Positions 1 through 6,344 of a DNA stretch of 7,286 nucleotides are shown piece by piece. The notes below the pieces were generated by a model, which did no database searches, was not told where the DNA came from, and was given only the letters and a program-made list of their open reading frames with translations. Position numbers and translations under genes: made by a program. Source of the stretch: an uncultured Actinomycetes bacterium (GTDB lineage Bacteria; Actinomycetota; Actinomycetes; Mycobacteriales; Mycobacteriaceae). The stretch spans positions 1-7,286 of the forward strand of contig CAIWCQ010000281.1 of assembly GCA_903911165.1 (NCBI GenBank), in the 5' to 3' direction. Each line of letters opens with the position of its first letter. Position 1 is the stretch's first letter.

Positions 1-1376
1 ACGTTCTTCAGGCCCGTCTCCATGACCTCCCACTTGGAGGAGTCGATCATCACCGGAACGCGGCTGATGTCCGGCTCGGCGGCGATCAGCTTGGTAAACC
101 GGTCCATCGCCGCGACGCCGTCGATCATGCCCTCGTCCATGTTGATGTCGATGATCTGCGCACCGACCTCGACCTGTTGCAGCGCGACGGACAGCGCGGT
201 GTCGTAGTCCCCGGCTTTGATCAGGTTGCGGAACCGCGCGGAGCCGGTGATGTTGGTGCGCTCACCGATGTTCACGAACAGGGAATCGTCGGTGATATTG
301 AGCGGCTCCAGGCCCGAGAGCCGGGTGGCGACGGCAATGCGCGGCACTTCTCTCGGTGGCACGCCCTCGACGACCTTCGCAATCTCGGCGATGTGCGGCG
401 GCGCAGTTCCGCAACAACCGCCGACCAGGTTGACCAGGCCGGCCTCGGCGAACTCGGCGAGGTAGCCGGCCTGGCGCTCCGGGGACTCGTCGTATTCACC
501 GAAGGCGTTGGGCAGGCCGGCGTTGGGATAGCAGGAGACAAAGGTGTCGGCGATCCGCGCGAGTTCGGCGATGTAGGGCCTCATCTCGGGAGCACCCAGG
601 GCGCAGTTGAGGCCGACCGCGATCGGACGGGAATGCCGGATCGAGTTCCAGAACGCTTCGGTGACCTGACCGGACAGCGTTCGCCCGGAGGCATCGGTAA
701 TGGTGCCCGAGATGATCACCGGCCACCGGCGACCGCGTTCCTCGAACAGTGTCTCGACGGCGAACACCGCCGCCTTGGCATTCAGCGAATCGAAGATCGT
801 CTCGATGATCAGCAGATCGGAGCCACCATCGACCAAGCCGTTGGCAGCTTCGAGGTAGGAGGCCACCAACTGGTCGTAGGAGACGTTGCGAGCACCGGGG
901 TCGTTGACGTCCGGCGAGATCGACGCGGTCCGCGTCGTCGGCCCGATTGCACCGGCGACATAGCGTGGCTTGACGCCGGTGCTGAACTCGTCGCAGACCT
1001 TGCGGGCCAGGGCGGCACCGGCGTAGTTCAGCTCGTAGGCCAACTCGTGCATGTCGTAATCGGCGAGAGATACCGAGTTGGAGTTGAACGTGTTCGTCTC
1101 CAGAATGTCCGCACCGGCCTCAAGGTATTCGCGGTGGATTAACTCGATGATGTCCGGCTGGGTAATGGAGAGCAGGTCGTTATTGCCCTGCAGAGCCGTC
1201 GGCCACTCCGCGAACCGCTCGCCGCGGTAGCCGGCCTCGTCCGGCCGGTCCCGCTGGATCGCCGTGCCCATCGCGCCGTCGATCACCATGATCCGGCTAC
1301 GCAGAGTTGCCGTTAGCTCATCGGTGCAGTCGGGGCGGATAACTGCTTCGAAGCGGTTATCGTCTGGTGCACTCAA
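1..1376 (-). CDS. metH: Cobalamin-dependent methionine synthase, N-terminal part (3' end outside window)
   Basis: MetH is a cytoplasmic enzyme that transfers a methyl group from 5-methyltetrahydrofolate through cobalamin to homocysteine, giving methionine. About 458 codons are present; the family has roughly 1,200 residues, so the rest of the folate domain and the cobalamin and activation domains lie beyond position 1. Seen here: DGAMGT at residues 33-38 followed by RGERF and NNDLL, the E. coli-type N-terminus. The homocysteine domain carries the three expected zinc cysteines, C258 (GLNCALG) and C321/C322 (VGGCCGT). The pterin domain opens with FVNIGERTN at about 367-375. The start is TTG at 1376: the frame upstream is closed by TAA at 1407-1409, and GGAAGG (1385-1390) lies 8 nt before the TTG. 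The next in-frame ATG (residue 30) would remove the stretch just before the conserved DGAMGT core. The gene is divergent from the PAC2 gene and preceded by a probable SAH riboswitch. Confidence 0.96.
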   Translation of the reverse strand, partial: MSAPDDNRFEAVIRPDCTDELTATLRSRIMVIDGAMGTAIQRDRPDEAGYRGERFAEWPTALQGNNDLLSITQPDIIELIHREYLEAGADILETNTFNSNSVSLADYDMHELAYELNYAGAALARKVCDEFSTGVKPRYVAGAIGPTTRTASISPDVNDPGARNVSYDQLVASYLEAANGLVDGGSDLLIIETIFDSLNAKAAVFAVETLFEERGRRWPVIISGTITDASGRTLSGQVTEAFWNSIRHSRPIAVGLNCALGAPEMRPYIAELARIADTFVSCYPNAGLPNAFGEYDESPERQAGYLAEFAEAGLVNLVGGCCGTAPPHIAEIAKVVEGVPPREVPRIAVATRLSGLEPLNITDDSLFVNIGERTNITGSARFRNLIKAGDYDTALSVALQQVEVGAQIIDINMDEGMIDGVAAMDRFTKLIAAEPDISRVPVMIDSSKWEVMETGLKN

Positions 1377-1384
1377 ATCAGGTT

Positions 1385-1401
1385 CCTTCCTTAGCGGAAG
1401 G
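1385..1401 (-). promoter_or_regulatory. RBS-sequestering hairpin, expression platform of metH riboswitch
   Basis: CCUUCC (1401-1396) and GGAAGG (1390-1385) are perfectly complementary with a 5-nt loop, GCUAA. GGAAGG is the metH Shine-Dalgarno sequence, 8 nt before the TTG start. The first three bases of the masking strand (1401-1399) are also the end of the pseudoknot strand ACGCCU (1404-1399). Forming the pseudoknot therefore competes with masking the ribosome binding site. The inferred logic is translational: ligand bound, pseudoknot formed, site free, metH translated. No U-tract follows the hairpin, so it does not look like an intrinsic terminator. Confidence 0.75.
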
Positions 1402-1466
1402 CGTCCTTAACTCTGCCGAGCGTGGCGGATTCCGGGGAACCCGAACCCGTCGCAACGCCTCTCGAC
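1385..1466 (-). promoter_or_regulatory. Probable S-adenosylhomocysteine (SAH) riboswitch in metH leader
   Basis: Read on the minus strand, the leader matches the SAH (ahcY-type) riboswitch layout. Helix P1 is GUCGAG (1466-1461) pairing with CUCGGC (1420-1415), six pairs including one U-G. Next comes AGGCGU (1460-1455), which is exactly complementary to ACGCCU (1404-1399) downstream of P1, giving the characteristic pseudoknot. Between them are UUGCGAC (close to the family's CUGCRAC), a GC-rich hairpin (about 1448-1427), and GCCACGCUCG (1425-1416), close to the family's CCAGGCUCG but with C for one G. The known family is found upstream of ahcY and metH and turns expression on when SAH binds; here it lies directly before metH. 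The consensus is recalled from memory and was not scored. The alternative is an unrelated structured leader, which the pairing plus gene context makes less likely. Confidence 0.82.
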
Positions 1467-1472
1467 GTGATG

Positions 1473-1502
1473 AGTCTACGCGGTCATCCCGGTCGATGTC
1501 TC
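1473..1502 (-). promoter_or_regulatory. Candidate metH promoter
   Basis: On the minus strand TAGACT (1478-1473) fits the mycobacterial TANNNT -10 element. GAGACA (1502-1497) is a weak -35 (four of six to TTGACA) at an 18-nt spacing. A start point 7 nt downstream of the -10 would fall at about 1466, the first base of the riboswitch P1 helix, giving a leader of about 90 nt. This agreement with an independently defined RNA boundary is the main support. Confidence 0.55.
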
Positions 1503-1600
1503 CCCCGCCGCCGGTGACCCGCTGCCGGTCAGGAGGGCGGTGGATCAACCGAGACGGCGACGGGCCGGTCCTATCCGACTCCTCGCAGCCGGGCAGGGCT

Positions 1601-1606
1601 TAGGCT
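1601..1606 (+). promoter_or_regulatory. Candidate -10 element for PAC2 gene, possibly leaderless
   Basis: TAGGCT fits TANNNT and ends 3 nt before the annotated ATG. A start point 7 nt downstream would be at about 1613, the first base of an in-frame GTG (second codon of the annotated gene). This would give a leaderless mRNA, which is common in mycobacteria, and would make the true start GTG at 1613. No convincing -35 and no clear Shine-Dalgarno sequence are visible. Confidence 0.4.
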
Positions 1607-1609
1607 GAA

Positions 1610-2515
1610 ATGGTGACCTCGTGGAACTGGGCCGATGGCACCGTCGCCGGAGGCAGTGGCGCTCAAGGCCCCAAACTGCCTGATCTCCACAACACCGTCA
1701 TCGTGGCGGCCTTCGAGGGCTGGAACGATGCCGGTGACGCCGCGAGTGACGCCTTAGAGCATCTCGACGCAATCTGGGAGGCCCAGCCGATCGTTGAGAT
1801 CGACGACGAGGCCTACTACGACTACCAGGTGAACCGACCGGTGATCCGCCAGATCGACGGCGTCACCCGCGAGTTGGTGTGGCCGTCGATGCAGATCTCG
1901 CACTGCCGGCCGCCCGGCTCAGACCGCGACATCGTCCTCATGCACGGGGTCGAGCCCAACATGCGCTGGCGCAGCTTCTGCGCCGAGTTGCTCGCGATCG
2001 CCGACAAGCTCAATGTCGAAACCGTGGTCATCCTGGGCGCGTTGCTGGCTGACACCCCGCACACCCGCCCCGTTCCGGTCACCGGGGCGGCCTATTCACC
2101 GGAGTCGGCGAAGTTCTTCGGCCTCGAGGAGTCCCGCTACGAGGGGCCCACCGGGATCGCGGGTGTCTTCCAGGACGCGTGTGTGGCCGCCGGCATCCCG
2201 GCGGTGACCTTCTGGGCGGCGGTGCCGCACTATGTCTCCCAGCCCCCGAACCCCAAGGCCACGGTGGCACTGCTGCGCCGGGTCGAGGAGGCGCTGGACA
2301 TCGAGGTGCCGCTGACCGATCTGCCGGCCCAGGCCGAGGAGTGGGAACTGGCCGTGACTGAGATGACGGCCGACGACGAGGAGATCGCCGACTACGTGGC
2401 CGGACTGGAAGCCCGCGGCGACGCCGAGGTTGACGTCAACGAGGCGATGTCCAAAGTCGACGGCGACACCCTGGCCGCTGAATTCGAACGGTATCTGCGT
2501 CGCCGGGGCCGCTAG
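1610..2515 (+). CDS. PAC2 (proteasome assembly chaperone 2) family protein
   Basis: This 301-residue cytoplasmic protein resembles the actinobacterial PAC2 family, of which M. tuberculosis Rv2125 is the member I recall in the same position beside metH. Seen in the sequence: a short variable N-terminus (1-24), then the family signature AFEGWNDAGDAAS at 34-46, a hydrophobic strand followed by LGALLADTPHTRP at 142-154, and a C-terminal acidic helical part (about 240-300) ending in basic RYLRRRGR. No signal peptide or membrane segment is present. The family fold resembles eukaryotic proteasome assembly chaperones, but published structural work on the M. tuberculosis homologues did not, as I recall, establish a proteasome role, so the function remains open. 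The start is ATG 1610 or the adjoining GTG 1613; no good ribosome binding site precedes either. The gene is divergent from metH. Confidence 0.9.
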   Translation: MVTSWNWADGTVAGGSGAQGPKLPDLHNTVIVAAFEGWNDAGDAASDALEHLDAIWEAQPIVEIDDEAYYDYQVNRPVIRQIDGVTRELVWPSMQISHCRPPGSDRDIVLMHGVEPNMRWRSFCAELLAIADKLNVETVVILGALLADTPHTRPVPVTGAAYSPESAKFFGLEESRYEGPTGIAGVFQDACVAAGIPAVTFWAAVPHYVSQPPNPKATVALLRRVEEALDIEVPLTDLPAQAEEWELAVTEMTADDEEIADYVAGLEARGDAEVDVNEAMSKVDGDTLAAEFERYLRRRGR

Positions 2516-2546
2516 TCCGCGGATTGCCCGATCACGCCCATGCGAT

Positions 2547-2567
2547 ACCGTGGTCACTGTCTAAATT
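2547..2567 (+). promoter_or_regulatory. Candidate promoter and imperfect operator before dehydrogenase pair
   Basis: TAAATT at 2562-2567 fits a TANNNT -10 element, placing transcription start near 2574, about 28 nt before the first dehydrogenase gene. Just upstream, ACCGTG (2547-2552) and CACTGT (2555-2560) form an imperfect inverted repeat with a 2-nt spacer (five of six pairs) where a repressor could overlap the -35/-10 spacer. The -35 is not recognisable. The repeat is short and could be chance. Confidence 0.35.
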
Positions 2568-2601
2568 CGCTCCTGAAAAGCGCTACCGAAATCGAGGTCT
2601 C

Positions 2602-3753
2602 ATGAGGCTGGCCATGACCGAGGCCGACACGGCCTTCCGCGACGAGTTGCGCGAGTTCTTCACCACCGAAATTCCCGCGGAAATCCGCGAGCGCGCTCGC
2701 AACGATGCCTTGAACCTTCCCGAGGACATGGTCGTCACCCAGCGGATCCTCAACAAAGCCGGCCTCGCGGTGCCGAACTGGCCTGTCGAATGCGGCGGCA
2801 AGGACTGGTCGCCGCTGCAGCACCAAATCTGGTCCGATGAGATGCAACTGGCCTATGTTCCGGGGCCGCTGAATTTCAACACCAGCATGGTGGGACCGGT
2901 AATAGCGCAGTTCGGATCACCGGAAGTCAAAGAGCGTTTCCTGCCGGCGACAGCCAACCTCGACATCTGGTGGTGCCAGGGGTTCTCCGAACCCGAGGCC
3001 GGTTCCGACCTCGCGTCGCTGCGCACGACGGCGGTGCGCGACGGCGACCACTACATCATCAACGGCCAGAAGACCTGGACCACTCTCGGCCAGTACGCCG
3101 ACTGGATCTTCCTGCTGGTGCGCACCGACCCCGACGCGCCCAAGAAGCAGGCCGGGATCTCCTTCATCCTCGTCGAGATGAACACGCCAGGCATCACGCT
3201 GCGGCCGATCAAGCTCATCGACGGAAGTTACGAAGTCAACGAGGTGTTCTTCGAAGACGTCCGGGTTCCGGCCAACCAACTCGTCGGTGAGGAAAACGCC
3301 GGCTGGAGTTACGCGAAGTTCCTGCTGTCCAACGAGCGAACCGGAATCGCCCGGATCGGCACCACCAAGGCCTGGCTCGCCGAGGTCAAGGAACGCGCCA
3401 CCAAGACACCGCAGGGCCACGGCACGCTCCTGGATGATCCGCTATTCGCCGCCCGGGTCGCCGAGGTGGAGGGTGAGTTGCTGGCGCTGGAACTCACCCA
3501 GATGCGCGTCAGCGAGGACGAGGCCGGCGGAAAGCCGAACCCGGCCTCGTCGATCCTGAAACTGCGGGGCAGCCAACTCCAGCAGGCCGTGACGGAGTTA
3601 CTGGTGGAGGTGGCCGGCTCCGATGGGCTGCAGGTCGAGGCCGGCGCCCACAACGCCGCGGCCAAGTACCTCAACTATCGGAAGACATCGATCTACGGCG
3701 GCAGCAACGAGGTTCAGCGCAGCATCATCTCCGCCACGATCCTCGGTCTTTGA
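2602..3753 (+). CDS. Acyl-CoA dehydrogenase, subunit with catalytic glutamate (PimC-like)
   Basis: This 383-residue flavoprotein-family protein would introduce a 2,3-double bond into an acyl-CoA, passing electrons to an electron-transfer flavoprotein. The substrate is unknown. Order: N-terminal helical domain (about 1-125), middle beta domain with FSEPEAGSD (128-136) and KTWTT (157-161) that normally contact flavin and substrate, and a C-terminal helical domain. The classical C-terminal catalytic glutamate (YEGT in medium-chain enzymes) is replaced in Y365-G-G-S. A glutamate is present instead at E245 (SNER), the position used by isovaleryl- and long-chain enzymes. The RxxFG and QxxGGxG flavin motifs are not recognisable. 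Start 2602 (MRLAMTEAD) aligns with the partner's MNFDLTDEQ and has GAGG four bases upstream; 2614 is the alternative. ATG 2524 would run through the candidate promoter and add 26 atypical residues. The partner gene follows after 36 nt. Confidence 0.92.
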   Translation: MRLAMTEADTAFRDELREFFTTEIPAEIRERARNDALNLPEDMVVTQRILNKAGLAVPNWPVECGGKDWSPLQHQIWSDEMQLAYVPGPLNFNTSMVGPVIAQFGSPEVKERFLPATANLDIWWCQGFSEPEAGSDLASLRTTAVRDGDHYIINGQKTWTTLGQYADWIFLLVRTDPDAPKKQAGISFILVEMNTPGITLRPIKLIDGSYEVNEVFFEDVRVPANQLVGEENAGWSYAKFLLSNERTGIARIGTTKAWLAEVKERATKTPQGHGTLLDDPLFAARVAEVEGELLALELTQMRVSEDEAGGKPNPASSILKLRGSQLQQAVTELLVEVAGSDGLQVEAGAHNAAAKYLNYRKTSIYGGSNEVQRSIISATILGL

Positions 3754-3789
3754 GATCCTGGACCTCTAGAGAGATATCGGGACACGACG

Positions 3790-4893
3790 ATGAACTTTGA
3801 CTTGACCGACGAACAGCAGATGCTGGCCGACACCGCTCGTGAGATGTTCTCCCGCAGCTACGACACCGAAAGCCGGAACAAGGCCGTCGACTCCGACCTC
3901 GGCTGGAGCCGGGAAGTCTGGAAGCAACTCGCCGAGATCGGCATCCTGGGACTGGGCTTCGACCCTGATGAGGCCGGACCGATCGAGGTGATGGCGGTGA
4001 TGACCGAAATTGGTCGTCGGCTGGCGCCGGAACCCGTCGCGGCGGCAGCATTGATCCCCGGCGCGGTGATCGCCGCTCACGGTTCCGACGCACAACGCGC
4101 ACTGCTCGCCGATGTGGCCGCTGGTGATCGGCTGCTGGCCTTTGCCCATACCGAGTCGGGCGGGCGTGGTTCGCCCGAATTAGCCACGCGTGCAACTGAA
4201 CAGGGTGGATCGTGGACGCTGACCGGGCGTAAGACGCCGGTGCTCGCCGGCGACAGCGCCGACGTCCTGGTAGTCACCGCCGCGCTACCCGGTGGCGGCT
4301 CGGGGTTGTTTCTCGTCGACGGCGACGCGACCACCCGACAGCCGTTCCGAACCTTCGACGGCCAGCGCGGTGCCGATATTGAATTCGCCGGCGCCGCCGC
4401 CCAGCCACTCGGCGCGGGCGGCGATGCAACTGCTCACATTGAGGCCGCGGTGATCCGGTTCCAGTCGGCACTGTGCGCCGAAGCCGTCGGCGCAATGGAT
4501 GAGTCGCTGCGGTTGACCACCGACTACCTCAAGGCTCGAAAGCAATTCGGCGTACCGCTCAAGACCTTTCAGACCCTCACTCAGCGCGCGTCCGACATGT
4601 ACGTCTCACTGGAATTGGCCCGCAGCATGAATTTCTATGCCGCAATGTGTGTGGCCGATGGGCGCTTCGACCCCGTGGCGGCCGCTCGGGCCAAACTGCA
4701 GATCGGCCGATCAGGCCGCCACATTGCGCAGGAGGCCATCCAGTTACACGGCGGCATCGGCGTGACGGCCGAATACCCGATCGCGCATTACGCCGCCCGA
4801 CTGACCGCGATCGACCAGACCTTCGGCTCATCGACTGACCAGTTGCGTTATCTGAGCGGCCAGGTGGGCAACTACGGGGTTGCCGTTCTCTAG
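3790..4893 (+). CDS. Acyl-CoA dehydrogenase, probable non-catalytic partner subunit (PimD-like)
   Basis: This 367-residue acyl-CoA dehydrogenase-family protein is probably the second subunit of a heteromeric enzyme with its upstream neighbour. Seen: N-terminal helical domain (1 to about 112), a shortened, degenerate middle domain in which the EPxAGSD flavin motif has become TESGGRG (121-127), and a well-kept C-terminal domain with ARKQFG (249-254) and QLHGGIG (318-324), the motifs that bind the flavin of a neighbouring subunit. Neither catalytic glutamate position is filled: the helix-G site reads FQSALCAEA (224-232) and the C-terminal site reads TFGSS (344-348). Its losses are the mirror image of those in the upstream protein. 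A GGGA lies about 8 nt before the ATG. It follows the first subunit gene by 36 nt with no terminator between, so cotranscription is expected. The substrate is unknown. Confidence 0.91.
   Translation: MNFDLTDEQQMLADTAREMFSRSYDTESRNKAVDSDLGWSREVWKQLAEIGILGLGFDPDEAGPIEVMAVMTEIGRRLAPEPVAAAALIPGAVIAAHGSDAQRALLADVAAGDRLLAFAHTESGGRGSPELATRATEQGGSWTLTGRKTPVLAGDSADVLVVTAALPGGGSGLFLVDGDATTRQPFRTFDGQRGADIEFAGAAAQPLGAGGDATAHIEAAVIRFQSALCAEAVGAMDESLRLTTDYLKARKQFGVPLKTFQTLTQRASDMYVSLELARSMNFYAAMCVADGRFDPVAAARAKLQIGRSGRHIAQEAIQLHGGIGVTAEYPIAHYAARLTAIDQTFGSSTDQLRYLSGQVGNYGVAVL
4867..4884. terminator. Weak hairpin at the convergent gene ends
   Basis: GGCAAC (4867-4872) and GTTGCC (4879-4884) form a perfect 6-bp stem with a 6-nt loop inside the last codons of the second dehydrogenase gene. 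On the plus strand it is followed by GTTCTCT, a poor U-tract, and on the minus strand by no U-tract. It is the only hairpin I see near the two convergent stop codons, but as a terminator it is marginal and may simply be coding sequence. Confidence 0.25.
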
Positions 4894-4897
4894 GGCC

Positions 4898-6316
4898 TCA
4901 GCTCACCTTGACCGGCTTCGGCGCCTTCCACTGGCCGTCCAGCGCCTCAGGCTTAGGCGAGTAGAGGCGCATATAGAGGGTGAACGGCCCCGGCGGTGAC
5001 GGCAGCCAGTTGGGCTCCTTCTCCGGTCCGGGCGAGCTGTTCTGAATAAAAATCGTCAGCCCGCCGTCCGGGTCTTTGACCAAATTGGGCAGCATGGGCG
5101 AATTGATGAGATAGCGGTTGATCGGGTTGGCGACCAGCAAGCTCTCCGGCAGCTTGTACATGGTCACCGACCAGAACGCATCGACCGGCGGCAGTTGACC
5201 CGGCGCGAACCGCAAGGTGTAGTTGCTTGCACCGTTTAACGGCGTGCCTTCGGTGTCGGTGGCCAGCACGGGGTACATCGCTTCGGTACTGGAGTTGCCG
5301 TAGATGCCGAGAACCGCACCGGTCATCCGGTACAGGTAGTTGTCGCCGAGTTGTTCCCGGGTGCCGAACACCTGGCCAGAGGTCACCTGACCGGTATCTA
5401 CCTTGTCCTTCTTGAAGGTGTTGAATTCGGCCCACGCGTCGGCCATGCCGGCCTCGATAGCGCTGCGCATCTCGGGGCTGAGTTCCGCGGCGTTGAAGCT
5501 GCCGTCCGCCGCGATCCCGAGGGTGGCGAAGCGGTCCCGAAGATCCTTCTCCAACGGCAGGGTCGGAGTGAACCGCATTGCGAAATTGAGGATCTCGAAG
5601 AATTTCGGCGAGGTCTTCTGCTCATCAGCGGTAAGCGGCGTGATCCACTCAACAGCCGGCGCCGGCGGTGGGGCGGGCTGGTTGAGAAAAGCCGACAACG
5701 GCTGAACCTGATATCCGGCCTGGATCTTGGCGACATTATCGAGATCATCGGGCCCGAACAATTGCGTGCGGTACAGCACGAAATCCAGGTCGGTGTCAGA
5801 GCGGATCACCGTGTCGATACCGGCAGGCTTATCGCCCGTCCAACCCGGTCCTGCCAGCAGGTAATTGCCACCTCCGTTACCGGTCGTTCGGGTTCCTACA
5901 TAATCGAAGTTGTAGGTGTATCCGTCGATGAACTGCAGCGAGTAGAACCGGTCGTTGTCGATCGGTGGGACCGTCAGCACTAGCGGCTCAGCCCGAAGAT
6001 CCGCTCCTAGGAATGAATATGGTGTATCCGAGTTCGGCGTCTGGAGGGCAGTGTCGGCCGGAGTGGCCACTCGCGCGGTGCTGTGGATCTGGTTCCAGTC
6101 GCCCTTGTACTCGGGATTGTTCCTGTCCACGAAGTAGGAGTACTGGACGCGGTAGCTGTCGACCATCGGGAAGCCATAAATGTAGGCCTCCTTGGCGATA
6201 GCGCGGGCCTGCTCCGGGGTGACGCCGGTACTCGTCGCTGTCGGCGACTCGGTTTTGGCACATCCGGCTAGCGTCGCAACCAATAGCAAGACGACTGCCA
6301 TGATGATTTTCCGCAC
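4898..6316 (-). CDS. DUF1254/DUF1214 domain putative lipoprotein
   Basis: This 472-residue protein is of unknown function and probably anchored to the outer face of the cytoplasmic membrane. It starts MRKIIMAVVLLLVATLAGC: a short basic n-region, a hydrophobic core, and a lipobox LAGC with the lipidated cysteine at residue 19, followed by a Ser/Thr-rich linker. The N-terminal DUF1254 domain (about 35-190) shows EAYIYGFPM, TPNSDTPYS and RFYSLQFIDGYT. The C-terminal DUF1214 domain (about 345-465) shows FWSVTMYK, NRYLI and NWLPSPPGPF. No biochemical role is firmly established for these domains. The start is GTG at 6316 with GGGAGGG five bases upstream; the longer frame back to 6523 runs through mshC and lacks a signal peptide at its end. 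It lies 28 nt downstream of mshC on the same strand and converges on the dehydrogenase pair with 4 nt between stop codons. Confidence 0.9.
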   Translation of the reverse strand: MRKIIMAVVLLLVATLAGCAKTESPTATSTGVTPEQARAIAKEAYIYGFPMVDSYRVQYSYFVDRNNPEYKGDWNQIHSTARVATPADTALQTPNSDTPYSFLGADLRAEPLVLTVPPIDNDRFYSLQFIDGYTYNFDYVGTRTTGNGGGNYLLAGPGWTGDKPAGIDTVIRSDTDLDFVLYRTQLFGPDDLDNVAKIQAGYQVQPLSAFLNQPAPPPAPAVEWITPLTADEQKTSPKFFEILNFAMRFTPTLPLEKDLRDRFATLGIAADGSFNAAELSPEMRSAIEAGMADAWAEFNTFKKDKVDTGQVTSGQVFGTREQLGDNYLYRMTGAVLGIYGNSSTEAMYPVLATDTEGTPLNGASNYTLRFAPGQLPPVDAFWSVTMYKLPESLLVANPINRYLINSPMLPNLVKDPDGGLTIFIQNSSPGPEKEPNWLPSPPGPFTLYMRLYSPKPEALDGQWKAPKPVKVS

Positions 6317-6344
6317 TGAACCCTCCCGATATCCCTGTCGTTTC

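Noticed and set aside
177..1142. 321-residue open frame on the plus strand
   Set aside because: It lies antisense to metH, whose minus-strand translation contains clear methionine synthase motifs throughout. The plus-strand protein is low-complexity Gly/Val/Asp/Arg with no recognisable domain.
1377..1500. Cobalamin or SAM riboswitch before metH
   Set aside because: No B12-box or SAM-I/SAM-IV core arrangement was recognised, and the leader is too short for a cobalamin aptamer. The pairing pattern fits the compact SAH class instead.
1367..1603. 78-residue open frame on the plus strand in the intergenic region
   Set aside because: It overlaps the riboswitch and metH start on the other strand, has Arg/Ser-rich composition typical of GC-rich shadow frames, and lacks a ribosome site.
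2524..2601. Extended start of the first acyl-CoA dehydrogenase
   Set aside because: It would cover the candidate promoter, has no ribosome site, and adds 26 residues unlike the family N-terminus, which begins at MRLAMTEAD.
5351..5983. 210-residue open frame on the plus strand
   Set aside because: It is antisense to the DUF1254/DUF1214 coding region, which has convincing conserved motifs in the minus-strand frame.
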